Positions 8,847-16,256 of a stretch of 38,183 nucleotides of DNA are shown piece by piece. The stretch lies in NCBI GenBank assembly GCA_018303325.1, contig JAGVYH010000001.1, forward strand, positions 88,849 to 127,031. The letters run 5' to 3'. A program made the translations under genes and the position numbers. Below the pieces are notes generated by a model, which saw nothing but the letters and a program-made list of their open reading frames with translations, was not told the DNA's origin and made no database searches. Within the stretch, counting starts at the first letter, position 1. Each line of letters begins with the position of its first letter. This DNA comes from Candidatus Woesearchaeota archaeon (GTDB taxonomy: Archaea; Nanobdellota; Nanobdellia; Woesearchaeales; DSVV01).

Positions 8847-9428
8847 TTATATCATCTCATAATATGTTTCTATACCATATAAAATAACATTATTTTTTAA
8901 AGCTTCATGTCCAACATTGGATTTCTTTGTATTTAACATCTCAATAAATTGTTTATCAGAAAATACCAAACAGTGTAGAGGCAGCGGTAAAATGTTTGCT
9001 ATTGCAATCACCTCTTTCTCAAACTGTTCTTCAATTCCATCAGAGCATATAAACATTAAGTCAATATCTGAGGTTTTGTTCTGGGTTTTTTTTGCATAAG
9101 AACCGAAAAGAAGCAATACATAGCATTTTAGTTTTAATGAATTTTTAAAATAATCAAGCAACACTTTAATATTCTTGTTTTTTAATAGCTCCTCTCTGCG
9201 TTCATACTCTGCTTCAAATATAAGTGGATGTACTTTATTGATGAGTTTCAAGCGGTTTGAGTTGCCAAACTGCTCAATAGCAATTACTTTTTTTTTTTTG
9301 AGCCGCTTAATTATCGAATAAGCGGTTTTGTAATCCATTTTCAGTGCTTTGGAGATATTAAGAATATTCAATTCTTTAGTTTTATTATTCAAAAGATGTT
9401 TGATAATTGTTGTGTCTTTGTTAATCAT
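8847..9428 (-). CDS. Winged-helix + minimal nucleotidyltransferase (antitoxin-like)
   Basis: 193 aa. Residues 1-65 form a winged helix (I-L-N-I-S-K-A-L-K-M-D-Y-K-T-A-Y-S-I-I-K). Residues ~100-125 carry the polymerase-beta-like core G109-S-Y-A-K-K-T-Q-N-K-T-S-D121-I-D123-L. MNT antitoxins of this kind AMPylate the HEPN toxin. The extra DNA-binding domain suggests autoregulation, and a 16-bp palindrome sits between the TATA box and the Shine-Dalgarno GGTGA. Start ATG 9428 is set by that GGTGA, seven nt upstream. Confidence 0.85.
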   Translation of the reverse strand: MINKDTTIIKHLLNNKTKELNILNISKALKMDYKTAYSIIKRLKKKKVIAIEQFGNSNRLKLINKVHPLIFEAEYERREELLKNKNIKVLLDYFKNSLKLKCYVLLLFGSYAKKTQNKTSDIDLMFICSDGIEEQFEKEVIAIANILPLPLHCLVFSDKQFIEMLNTKKSNVGHEALKNNVILYGIETYYEMI

Positions 9429-9437
9429 GGTAATATC

Positions 9438-9473
9438 ACCATAATATTATGGTTGTATTAACATATATTTAAA
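9438..9473 (-). promoter_or_regulatory. Promoter and operator of the HEPN/MNT pair
   Basis: A/T-rich TATA region at about 9461-9473, then the perfect palindrome ACCATAATATTATGGT at 9438-9453, placed where transcription should begin and just upstream of the GGTGA ribosome-binding site. Binding there would block transcription, as expected of an autoregulated toxin-antitoxin operon. Confidence 0.6.
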
Positions 9474-10251
9474 TTTTTTGGTTTGAAAAGGGTAGTGATG
9501 AACATGGTTTTACAAAATTTTTCTTCAGTGTATTATACACAAGCCGCATCAGCGGCTTTAAATTAATAATATCCTCCTCGTTATACTGCACAAGTAAATC
9601 TAAATATTCTTTATCTCCGCTTGCTTTATATGCTCTCCATAGATCTATTGCTTGATCTCCGCCAATTGCTTTAAGATGTTCTGGACGTTTTATACCAACC
9701 TGCTGCTCAATCATCTTTAGCCCGCCTGTTAAACCAATCTTTTTGCAAGCATGCCTTAAATCAATATGCGCTGTTTTTGGCACACAACCAGGATAATATC
9801 TGTTCAAACAAGGCAGATCGAAGCTTGAGCCGTTGAAAGTTATTAGAAGCTTGTATTTAGCAAGTTCTTCTTTCAAAACTTTCATATTCAAATTAATATC
9901 CTTTACCATTATTTTTGTATCATATCCATCATAAAGACCGACGATAGTGATATATCCATTATAGCCGACTGTTTCAATATCGAGAAAACAAGTCTGCTCT
10001 TTAAAATATTCATATAATCTCCATGCTTCAACATTTGGCATTCGCTCATAGAAATGCAATGCATTGTCCTCTTGCAATTCTTTTTTTGCTCTTGTTAAGC
10101 ATAAATCATAGTACCCTTTTATTTTTGGCGAAATGCCAGCGACATTTTTTGTATTGAGAAAATCATCCCAGCCATTAATGCCCTGCTGCCAAATAGATTG
10201 CTCTTTAGTATGGCTGACTTTTGGGAGAAAGATGAATGAGTTTTTGATCAT
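9469..10251 (-). CDS. RNase H-like DEDD exonuclease (YprB family)
   Basis: 260 aa. Three exonuclease motifs stand in order: C-F-L-D-I-E-T (~residue 90), L-I-T-F-N-G-S-S-F-D-L-P with the second metal-binding Asp, and Y-N-E-E-D-I-I-N-L near residue 228 with the last Asp. This matches the PF13482 'RNase_H_2' group, metal-dependent nucleases often found fused to helicases. The substrate (RNA or DNA) cannot be told. Start ATG 10251. The gene ends ~40 nt before the start of the toxin-antitoxin pair and shares its strand. Confidence 0.85.
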   Translation of the reverse strand: MIKNSFIFLPKVSHTKEQSIWQQGINGWDDFLNTKNVAGISPKIKGYYDLCLTRAKKELQEDNALHFYERMPNVEAWRLYEYFKEQTCFLDIETVGYNGYITIVGLYDGYDTKIMVKDINLNMKVLKEELAKYKLLITFNGSSFDLPCLNRYYPGCVPKTAHIDLRHACKKIGLTGGLKMIEQQVGIKRPEHLKAIGGDQAIDLWRAYKASGDKEYLDLLVQYNEEDIINLKPLMRLVYNTLKKNFVKPCSSLPFSNQKI

Positions 10252-10382
10252 GAAAAACTTAGAAATTAGGTGGTTTAAAAAGTTAATGCGAATTTAATTA
10301 ATATATTTAAGGAAAATACCTTAGAATTAAGTTATGGATAATGATAATTTATTTATTTCAATTATTACTCAAAATTACAAAA

Positions 10383-11051
10383 TTACTCAAACGGATACAA
10401 ATGCTTAATCTGGTCTTCTTTGTCTCTGTGATAATCATAATGATCATTGCAGACAGCTCTTCCTCCCCATACCTTTGTTGCCTTTTTTGAACAACCCGGT
10501 TCTTTGCATTCGGCTTCTTCGTGGTCATGCGGCTGAAGTTTTTGGGTTTCATGATGACCAAATGAAGAAGTAGCAGATACAGATGGACTCTTTCGAATAT
10601 TATTCTGAGCGTTACTGCTTTGAATATTATTTTGGAAATTATTATTAAGGAAATTATTGCTACTGGGAATATTATTTTGAAAATGATTATTACTTTGAAT
10701 ACTATTAATATCTCTAGCACTCTCATCAGTTACAAAATTAGTGTTTGTGCCAAAATGTTGTGCAAACAATTCTTTAATATGTGTAAGATTAAGAGGATGA
10801 TAAGAATAAACATCTAAGCTTGCTTCTTTTGAATCAAGGAAAGTATGTACAATTATATGTGAAGACTGAGTAACCAATGCGCCTGTTATTCCAATCACGC
10901 CAATTTTTCTTGGCACAATAATCGGCTCATTAAGAACAAATGAGTTTGTGCTTTCGGCAATTCTTCTTATGCAGGCAGATATTCGCGCACTTTCTGACAG
11001 TGCTTCAGCATTGCAATTTGATGCTTCAAACATATGATGATATTTTTTCAT
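10383..11051 (-). CDS. Divergent SpeD-like (AdoMet decarboxylase) protein with zinc-finger-like tail
   Basis: 222 aa. Residues 1-100 resemble the bacterial/archaeal SpeD proenzyme: S63-S64-H65-I-I-V-H-T...A-S-L-D-V-Y-S-Y aligns with E-S-H-l-t-I-H-T...A-a-I-D-l-F-T-C-G, where the Ser before His becomes the pyruvoyl group. The catalytic Cys of T-C-G is Tyr here (S-Y-H). An Asn/Ser/Gln-rich linker (~115-160) leads to C182-x4-C187-x13-C201-x2-H204, a probable zinc site followed by acidic and basic residues. SpeD makes the aminopropyl donor for spermidine; the tail and the missing Cys make that function doubtful. Start ATG 11051. Confidence 0.6.
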   Translation of the reverse strand: MKKYHHMFEASNCNAEALSESARISACIRRIAESTNSFVLNEPIIVPRKIGVIGITGALVTQSSHIIVHTFLDSKEASLDVYSYHPLNLTHIKELFAQHFGTNTNFVTDESARDINSIQSNNHFQNNIPSSNNFLNNNFQNNIQSSNAQNNIRKSPSVSATSSFGHHETQKLQPHDHEEAECKEPGCSKKATKVWGGRAVCNDHYDYHRDKEDQIKHLYPFE

Positions 11052-11287
11052 GGTTATTCGTTGTAGCTTGTTTTGTAGATTATTAAATAGTTATTATTAA
11101 ATAAATTAATAACTTTTGATTACAAACAAAGTATATAATCTTGATTTAATAAAGGTTAATCCTGTCATTTTTAAATGTTTTTAAGAATTAGGTTAACTAT
11201 ATACCAAAATCCTTGATTTTTGTTAGAAAAGCTATGATTTTTAGTATGAGATGCGGGTATGTTATAATGTTTAAACAGCTTTTGAAA

Positions 11288-11998
11288 CTAAATGGTTTTG
11301 ACATTAAGCAGAAGTTTTACAGCAGCATTTTCCAATACATTAAGAGAACTGACAACAGGCAGGCAAGAATCTTCACTTTTAATAAACAGTGGCAATTCTG
11401 TGCAGCCAAGAACAACTGCTTCTGCGCCGGATTTTTTTAGATTTTTTATGACATTTAAAATAAATAATTTATCCTCTGGTTTCATATGATTATGAACTAT
11501 TTTAATAATTATGCTGGTTATTCTTTCTTGTACTTTTGCATCAGGTAATAAAACTCTAACACCTATCTTTTTTAATTCCTTATCAAACAATCCTTCTTTT
11601 ACTGTTTTTGTTGAACCAAGCAATCCTACTTTCTTAATTCTGTTTTTCAAGCATTCTTTTGCGCATTCTTCCATAATGCTTAAGATTGGCTTCTTAGAGA
11701 TTGCTCTCAGCTTATCAATAAAAACATGGACAGTATTGCATGGGATAACAATAAAATCAACATCTGCTTTGTTCAGTCTTTTAACTGCTTTTGTAATAAG
11801 CTGAAAGTGCTCTTCTCCCATGTCACCGTTAATAATGCCTTTCTCTGCCTCAGCTGAGATAGGTAGAAGTTCCAGTACAATATCTGGCTGACAGTTTTTA
11901 ATCTGCCTGAATTGTTTGTTCACATTAAGGCAAAAACTACAGCTGGATTCTGGACCAAGACCGCCAATTATTCCTAAACGCTTATGCTTTCTTTTCAT
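11288..11998 (-). CDS. Aspartate/glutamate racemase family protein
   Basis: 236 aa from ATG 11998, normal for the family. It opens with R-L-G-I-I-G-G-L-G-P-E-S-S and has the two catalytic cysteines in V-I-P-C-N-T-V-H and V-L-G-C-T-E-L-P. Cofactor-independent racemases use this Cys pair to interconvert L- and D-Asp or Glu. The frame stays open upstream to 12142, but that stretch is a Met/Lys/Gln/Ile low-complexity run generated by simple repeats and is not a believable N-terminus. No clear Shine-Dalgarno; probably read through from the gene at 12181. Confidence 0.88.
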   Translation of the reverse strand: MKRKHKRLGIIGGLGPESSCSFCLNVNKQFRQIKNCQPDIVLELLPISAEAEKGIINGDMGEEHFQLITKAVKRLNKADVDFIVIPCNTVHVFIDKLRAISKKPILSIMEECAKECLKNRIKKVGLLGSTKTVKEGLFDKELKKIGVRVLLPDAKVQERITSIIIKIVHNHMKPEDKLFILNVIKNLKKSGAEAVVLGCTELPLFIKSEDSCLPVVSSLNVLENAAVKLLLNVKTI

Positions 11999-11999
11999 T

Positions 12000-12192
12000 T
12001 GTTTCATCTGTTTTATTTGTTTCGTCTGTTTCATTATTCTCGTTATTTTTATTCTTTCCGTTGGTTTAATTGTTTTGATTCTTTTCATTAGTTTTATTTG
12101 TTTCATCTGTTTTATTTGGTTTATTTGATTCATTATTCTCATTATTCACATTATTTTCATTTTGTACATTTTCATTATTTTCATTTTGTACA
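12000..12192. repeat. Simple-sequence tract between two genes
   Basis: TTTCATCTGTTTTATTTGTT-like units are repeated through 12000-12150, and the 20-mer CATTATTTTCATTTTGTACA occurs twice (12149-12168 and 12173-12192, period 24). In one minus-strand frame (about 12185 down to 12066) the tract reads as an Asn/Glu/Lys-rich peptide ending at TAA, much like the low-complexity insert in PolB. It may therefore be a C-terminal tail of the gene at 12181 put out of frame. Confidence 0.65.
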
Positions 12193-13044
12193 CCTGTTTA
12201 GAACATATTGCACTTTTTGTTCAATTGGCATTTTTCCTATAAGCTCGACCACCGTTTCATATAATCTTACAATTCCTTTAAGCAGATTTTTATAACAATT
12301 TACAGCATCTTCTCCAAAAGTATCCAATGCATAATCTATTTTAGCTTGAACATTTTCATCACTGTTTAAAAGAATTCTTGTTTCAGATGATTCACAAAAA
12401 TAAGGCGATGCCCTGATCTTTTTAGGATTAAATGTCCTGCCTGAAATAGTATAAATAAAAGAAATAGTAGCTCCAAACACATCCTTGAATTTCCTGTCGA
12501 AAGAAACCTCGTCTGTGTTTCTGCTTCCATTTAAAGCCCAGCCTACCTTCAAATGTACATCCTTCTCTCTAAAAAACCACATCATGTCTGTAATCTCTCT
12601 TTTAAAATACAAATTATGCTCTTCAAAGCTGTTAAAAATAGCTGTGTAGCTTGGTGAAGTATCAATATCAGAAGCTAACATCATTTCCCAATTATTTAAG
12701 CCAAGATTATCAATTAAATGAGTTAATATATTCATTTGTTTTAAAGCAGTTTCAGCTACATCTTCGTCTGAAAAACCATTTGTTTTAGCATGCGTGTCTG
12801 CTATTAAGATATATTTTCTTTGTCCCAACAATTCACTTAATAGTATCATACTGAGAACATCAATTGGCAGACCAATAGATAATTGCGGATGCTCAGAACC
12901 ATTGCATAGGCCAACGCCAAAGTAAGTTGAAGTTGGCAGGATTAAATCTTTAACACCATTTAAAGATGGTGCTGTCTCTATCAAAGGATCCTGAACTATC
13001 AATCTTTCCAGCTCTGTGTTTGCCACAATACCGGCAACCACCAT
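12181..13044 (-). CDS. Class I aminoacyl-tRNA synthetase-like (TyrRS/TrpRS type) protein, degenerate
   Basis: 287 aa. The order of elements recalls the TyrRS/TrpRS Rossmann core: G-L-C-N-G-S-E-H-P-Q-L-S-I-G at the place of the ATP-binding P-H-x-G-H, Y-I-L-I-A-D-T-H-A at the place of v-l-l-A-D-l-H-A, and K-K-I-R-A-S-P-Y...I-L-L-N-S-D-E-N-V-Q-A-K-I-D-Y-A at the place of K-M-S-K-S...l-l-D-s-p-e-e-v-k-k-K-I-x-x-A. HIGH and KMSKS are both degenerate and there is no anticodon domain, so tRNA charging is unlikely. A cyclodipeptide-synthase-like or other paralogue role is possible. The match is by eye. Confidence 0.5.
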   Translation of the reverse strand: MVVAGIVANTELERLIVQDPLIETAPSLNGVKDLILPTSTYFGVGLCNGSEHPQLSIGLPIDVLSMILLSELLGQRKYILIADTHAKTNGFSDEDVAETALKQMNILTHLIDNLGLNNWEMMLASDIDTSPSYTAIFNSFEEHNLYFKREITDMMWFFREKDVHLKVGWALNGSRNTDEVSFDRKFKDVFGATISFIYTISGRTFNPKKIRASPYFCESSETRILLNSDENVQAKIDYALDTFGEDAVNCYKNLLKGIVRLYETVVELIGKMPIEQKVQYVLNRCTK

Positions 13045-13192
13045 TTATTTTAGTTACATCTTCTAGTACCATTTATTTCACAGTTTATTTCATCATTCAC
13101 TATATTATTTGTTATTTTTTGTTGTTTATTATTATTAGTTATTATGATTTAACCAGAATAAGTATAGTTTGTGAGTTACCAATATATATTCT

Positions 13193-13251
13193 ATTGAATT
13201 TTATTCAATTATTAAGCGAAAAATTTAAATATAATTGAATATTATTCAATT
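13193..13251 (+). promoter_or_regulatory. Promoter with two Lrp-type operators
   Basis: Two palindromes of the form ATTGAAT-N3-ATTCAAT, at 13193-13209 and 13233-13251 (the second is longer by one pair). Their centres are 41 bp apart, about four helical turns. A TATA-like AAATTTAAATATA (13220-13232) sits between them and abuts the second. Occupancy would block the lrp promoter and could also affect the divergent gene at 13044. The rest of 13045-13313 holds no other feature. Confidence 0.75.
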
Positions 13252-13313
13252 TTATTGCCAAAAAAGACAATTAAAATAGTTATAACTTCAATTAATTAGA
13301 GAGTTGAGTAAAA

Positions 13314-13763
13314 ATGAAGGACATAAAGCCAAAATTAATCAAATTATTCAAGGAAGGATATTGCACACCACAAATCGCTAAGATAGCCAAAATGCTAAAA
13401 GAGCCGTCAACAACAATACATTATAACATAAAAAAACTTGAGAAAGAAGGGAAGATAAAGACATACAAAGCTGTTTTTGACTACAAAAAGATTGATGAAG
13501 GTTTTTGTGCGTTTGTGTTGATCAGTCTTTCTCCTGATGAATATGGGGATCCTGAAAGAATTACTAAAGAATTATCTAAACATCCTGAAATAGAAAGTGT
13601 AGATATTATTACAGGAGACTGGGAGCTAATGTTAAAAGTAAGAACAAAAAACCAAGATGAATATTATAATCTTGTAAGGAATGTAATCTCCAGAAAAGGA
13701 ATAATTAAAATAAAAACATTAACTTCATTAAAGCAGATAAAGACAGAGTTTGTATGTTTATGA
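13314..13763 (+). CDS. Lrp/AsnC-family transcriptional regulator
   Basis: 149 aa. Residues 1-55 are a winged helix (Y-C-T-P-Q-I-A-K-I-A-K-M-L-K-E-P-S-T-T-I-H-Y-N-I-K-K-L). Residues ~65-145 are the RAM ligand domain: V-F-D-Y-K-K-I-D-E-G-F-C-A-F-V-L-I...V-D-I-I-T-G-D-W-E-L-M-L-K-V. Lrp proteins form dimers and octamers that bind amino acids or related effectors. Start ATG 13314 has GAGTTGAG upstream. Paired palindromes in its promoter suggest autoregulation; the synthetase-like gene diverging from it is a possible target. Confidence 0.93.
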   Translation: MKDIKPKLIKLFKEGYCTPQIAKIAKMLKEPSTTIHYNIKKLEKEGKIKTYKAVFDYKKIDEGFCAFVLISLSPDEYGDPERITKELSKHPEIESVDIITGDWELMLKVRTKNQDEYYNLVRNVISRKGIIKIKTLTSLKQIKTEFVCL

Positions 13764-13777
13764 GCAAGAAAAGGTTA

Positions 13778-13865
13778 TATAGTCACGGACATTAATTTTC
13801 GTATGTTTAATACCGTGACTATATTCGCGGACTTTAACAAAATTAATACGAATATTAAAGTCCGC
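13778..13865. repeat. Two adjacent palindromes between convergent genes
   Basis: Hairpin 1: TATAGTCACGG (13778-13788) / CCGTGACTATA (13813-13823). Hairpin 2: GCGGACTTTAA (13827-13837) / TTAAAGTCCGC (13855-13865), 3 nt further on. The first is an inverted-orientation relative of 8167-8212, the second of 7933-7971 and 24582-24620. Lying between convergent genes, they could stop transcription from both sides. Confidence 0.88.
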
Positions 13866-13905
13866 CACTATAAACAAAAAATAAACCAAAAAAATCAGCA
13901 TAAAA

Positions 13906-14493
13906 TTATACTATGTGTGATATACTTCTGTTGAAAAATTCATATGTTACTGTCATGTCACAAACAGAGTTAATGGTGTAGAAATTATGAATTGGAACCA
14001 TCGTATCATCAAGGTTATCGCTTTTGAGAATATTAAATGGTTGTGGCTGTCTTCCGGTATAAGGTCTTATGCTACTAATATCAATAACAGCACTTTTTAT
14101 TTTTATTGGAAGTTCTAATCCACGATATTTTTCTTTAAGTTTTGGGACTAATTCCTTTATTAAACCCAGCAGGAGCCATTTATTTATACCTTCTTCAGAA
14201 TTAAGTTCATTGGTTAATATCACACCATCATATTTTTCGTCAATTAATTTAACTACACCATATCCATCATGAGTTAAAGAAGGTGAAGAATCTCCTTCAA
14301 TACTTAATTTAAAACTTCGCAGTAATTTGTCTCTCCCTTCTTGAGTTTTTGGCGCATACCTTTCTTCTCGAGGGATATAATAATAAACTTCTCTTTTCAA
14401 TGTCATGATTACAATATCTGCAGCACGAGATTGTACACTAAAAGAAGCGCCATTTATTGTATCGTCGATACTTCCATCATTAGTTGCTGCCAT
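13906..14493 (-). CDS. Protein of unknown function
   Basis: 195 aa; I do not recognise the family. It has a mixed alpha/beta composition without signal peptide or membrane segment. Notable stretches are A-A-D-I-V-I-M-T-L-K-R-E-V-Y-Y-Y-I-P, D-G-Y-G-V-V-K-L-I-D-E-K-Y-D-G-V-I-L, K-W-L-L-L-G-L-I-K-E-L-V-P-K-L-K and I-R-P-Y-T-G-R-Q-P-Q-P. Start ATG 14493 has a weak TATA-like TTTTTAATATC about 22 bp upstream, so the message may be leaderless. It ends convergently with lrp and is separated from it by two palindromes. Confidence 0.7.
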   Translation of the reverse strand: MAATNDGSIDDTINGASFSVQSRAADIVIMTLKREVYYYIPREERYAPKTQEGRDKLLRSFKLSIEGDSSPSLTHDGYGVVKLIDEKYDGVILTNELNSEEGINKWLLLGLIKELVPKLKEKYRGLELPIKIKSAVIDISSIRPYTGRQPQPFNILKSDNLDDTMVPIHNFYTINSVCDMTVTYEFFNRSISHIV

Positions 14494-14643
14494 TTTTATT
14501 TCCCAAAAGTTGATATTAAAAAGTATTAATTAACATTAGATAACAATTAAGATAAGGGAATGAAGATGGGTTTAAAAATATTGTTAAACTGGTTAGATTA
14601 TCATGCAAAAGAAGAAAAGTGTATACAATTCAATGATTAGTAT

Positions 14644-15366
14644 CTACTCCAAACTAAGATACACTCTTCTGTTATTCTTTCCTTTGTTTTCTGATTTTTG
14701 AAACATAATCCTTCCAACTTCTTTAGTATTATGCACATGTGTTCCGCCGTCTGGCTGCGCATCAAAACCTTCAATCTCAACAATTCTTATGTTAGTTATG
14801 TTTGGCGGCAGTCCTTTTGCCAATCTTAAGAATTTGTCAACGTCTGCATTCTTGTCGAGATAATAAATCTTATTATTATGCCCCTCATTTAAGATTACAT
14901 TTGCTTTATTAACATATTCAATCAATTTTTCAGGATTATACTGCTCAACAGAAAAATCAATTCGCGATTGGTCAATGTCAAGCTGGTTGCCAGTTATCAT
15001 CGCGCCTGTTTCCTTGTGCAAAACTCCGGCAAAAACATGGCATGCTGTGTGCATTTTCATCAGCCTGTATCTTCTTTCCCAGTTTAGTTTGCATTGGACA
15101 ATATCATTTTGTTTTAGCGGCTCGTTTCCATTGTTATCAACTTCATTGCTAATCTCTCCTGAAAGTTTGACTGTAAAAATCACTTGGTATTCTTTGCAGT
15201 CCTTAATTAAAACACCCTCGTCGTGTGGCTGTCCGCCGCCTTTTGGATAAAAAGCTGTTTTGTCCAGTACAATAAAAGAGCGTCCATTACCAGCGTCGTT
15301 GACACTAACAATCTTCGCTGTCCATTCTTTAATGTATGCATCGTTTAAGTAAAGTGCTTCTGCCAT
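14644..15366 (-). CDS. alaX: AlaX-type alanyl-tRNA editing protein
   Basis: 240 aa. Freestanding relative of the AlaRS editing domain, which hydrolyses mischarged Ser- or Gly-tRNA(Ala). It shows D-K-T-A-F-Y-P-K-G-G-G-Q-P-H-D-x-G, the zinc motif H-T-A-C-H, and D-A-Q-P-D-G-G-T-H-V-H-N-T-K-E-V-G. The second zinc pair is normally C-x3-H; here the Cys position is Asp (D-G-G-T-H). Length fits the AlaX-M class. Start ATG 15366 is set by GGTGGTT just upstream; the in-frame GTG at 15375 belongs to that ribosome-binding site. Confidence 0.9.
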   Translation of the reverse strand: MAEALYLNDAYIKEWTAKIVSVNDAGNGRSFIVLDKTAFYPKGGGQPHDEGVLIKDCKEYQVIFTVKLSGEISNEVDNNGNEPLKQNDIVQCKLNWERRYRLMKMHTACHVFAGVLHKETGAMITGNQLDIDQSRIDFSVEQYNPEKLIEYVNKANVILNEGHNNKIYYLDKNADVDKFLRLAKGLPPNITNIRIVEIEGFDAQPDGGTHVHNTKEVGRIMFQKSENKGKNNRRVYLSLE

Positions 15367-15376
15367 GTTAACCACC

Positions 15377-15415
15377 AGTTATTAGTTTTAGTTATTAGTT
15401 TTAGTTATTAGTTTT
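15377..15415. repeat. Three tandem 13-bp repeats
   Basis: AGTTATTAGTTTT occurs three times without interruption just upstream of the AlaX ribosome-binding site. It is a slippage-prone microsatellite in the 5' region. A TATA-like stretch follows at about 15449-15460. Confidence 0.85.
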
Positions 15416-15472
15416 GATTTTTAAGTTTTATTTTAATCACTAATTGTTAAGGTTGATTTTATACAAATTTAA

Positions 15473-16117
15473 TTAACTCTTAATAACAGTTGCAATATAA
15501 ATTGTTCCTGAATTGTATTCGGTAATATCAACTTTTCCAGCAAGTTTCTCAAGTGTTTCGATAATATCTTTTTCATAATTCCAATTAGCCCATTGCTTAT
15601 AAATATATTTAATTAAGGGGTTAAAGAATCTTAACAATGAAGTTTCGGGAAACGGCTTTGCATCTAAAATTACAAGTGTTCCTTTATATTTTAGCATTTC
15701 AACAGCTTTTGCAAGCGCCTGTTTGTGGTCTGGTATTGCAGAAATCCCTAAAGTAGAAAGTATTCCATCAACTTCATGCTCAAGAAACAAGGTATCAAGA
15801 GACATTTCAGCAGCATTCATATGTTTTAACACCACATTCTCCCATCCTTTCTGCTTAATGCGATTTCCTGCAGAGTACAACATTTCTCGTGAATAATCTA
15901 CACCAATTATCTTTCCTCCATTACCGACTGCATTATGCAAATAAGGAAAATTTAAGCCTGTGCCGCAGGCAATATCAATGACAGTATCGCCTTTTCTCAG
16001 CTTTAAATTTTCAACAGCTTTTTTTCTTAACACCTCTTCTCTGCCAAGAAAGGTGATTACACAAGAAAGACTATACAAAAAAGGCCTTTTGCCCCAAAAT
16101 GAGTAAATGTTTTTCAT
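15473..16117 (-). CDS. Class I SAM-dependent methyltransferase
   Basis: 214 aa. Motif I V-I-D-I-A-C-G-T-G-L-N-F (~residues 46-57), acidic motif II I-I-G-V-D-Y-S-R-E-M-L, and L-V-I-L-D-A-K-P-F-P after the fourth strand. The N-terminus (S-F-W-G-K-R-P-F-L-Y) and helical C-terminus recall small-molecule or phospholipid methyltransferases of the UbiE/PMT kind; the substrate is unknown. Start ATG 16117 lies 28 bp from the TATA box TAATATATATTATTTA (16138-16153), so the message is probably leaderless, which supports this start. Confidence 0.87.
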   Translation of the reverse strand: MKNIYSFWGKRPFLYSLSCVITFLGREEVLRKKAVENLKLRKGDTVIDIACGTGLNFPYLHNAVGNGGKIIGVDYSREMLYSAGNRIKQKGWENVVLKHMNAAEMSLDTLFLEHEVDGILSTLGISAIPDHKQALAKAVEMLKYKGTLVILDAKPFPETSLLRFFNPLIKYIYKQWANWNYEKDIIETLEKLAGKVDITEYNSGTIYIATVIKS

Positions 16118-16256
16118 GAGAATTAAGAAAAGGGATCTAATATATATTATTTACCCTATATCTAGCTTCACCCAAAAATTTTAATCTGTGAGAAAATAGA
16201 ATATAATCAGAAAATAAAGAAAATTATATAAAACCATTTCAAAATAAAACTATAAT

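Noticed and set aside
10358-10726. 122-codon minus-strand frame overlapping the SpeD-like gene
   Set aside because: Alternative-frame shadow over the Asn-rich linker and zinc-finger-like region; low complexity and no ribosome-binding site.
11999-12142. N-terminal extension of the racemase
   Set aside because: The open frame consists of Met/Lys/Gln/Ile simple repeats; the family N-terminus begins at 11998.
12181-13044. PAC2-type proteasome assembly chaperone
   Set aside because: First impression from length and archaeal context; the A-D-T-H-A and A-K-I-D-Y-A blocks fit a class I synthetase core better and no PAC2 signature is present.
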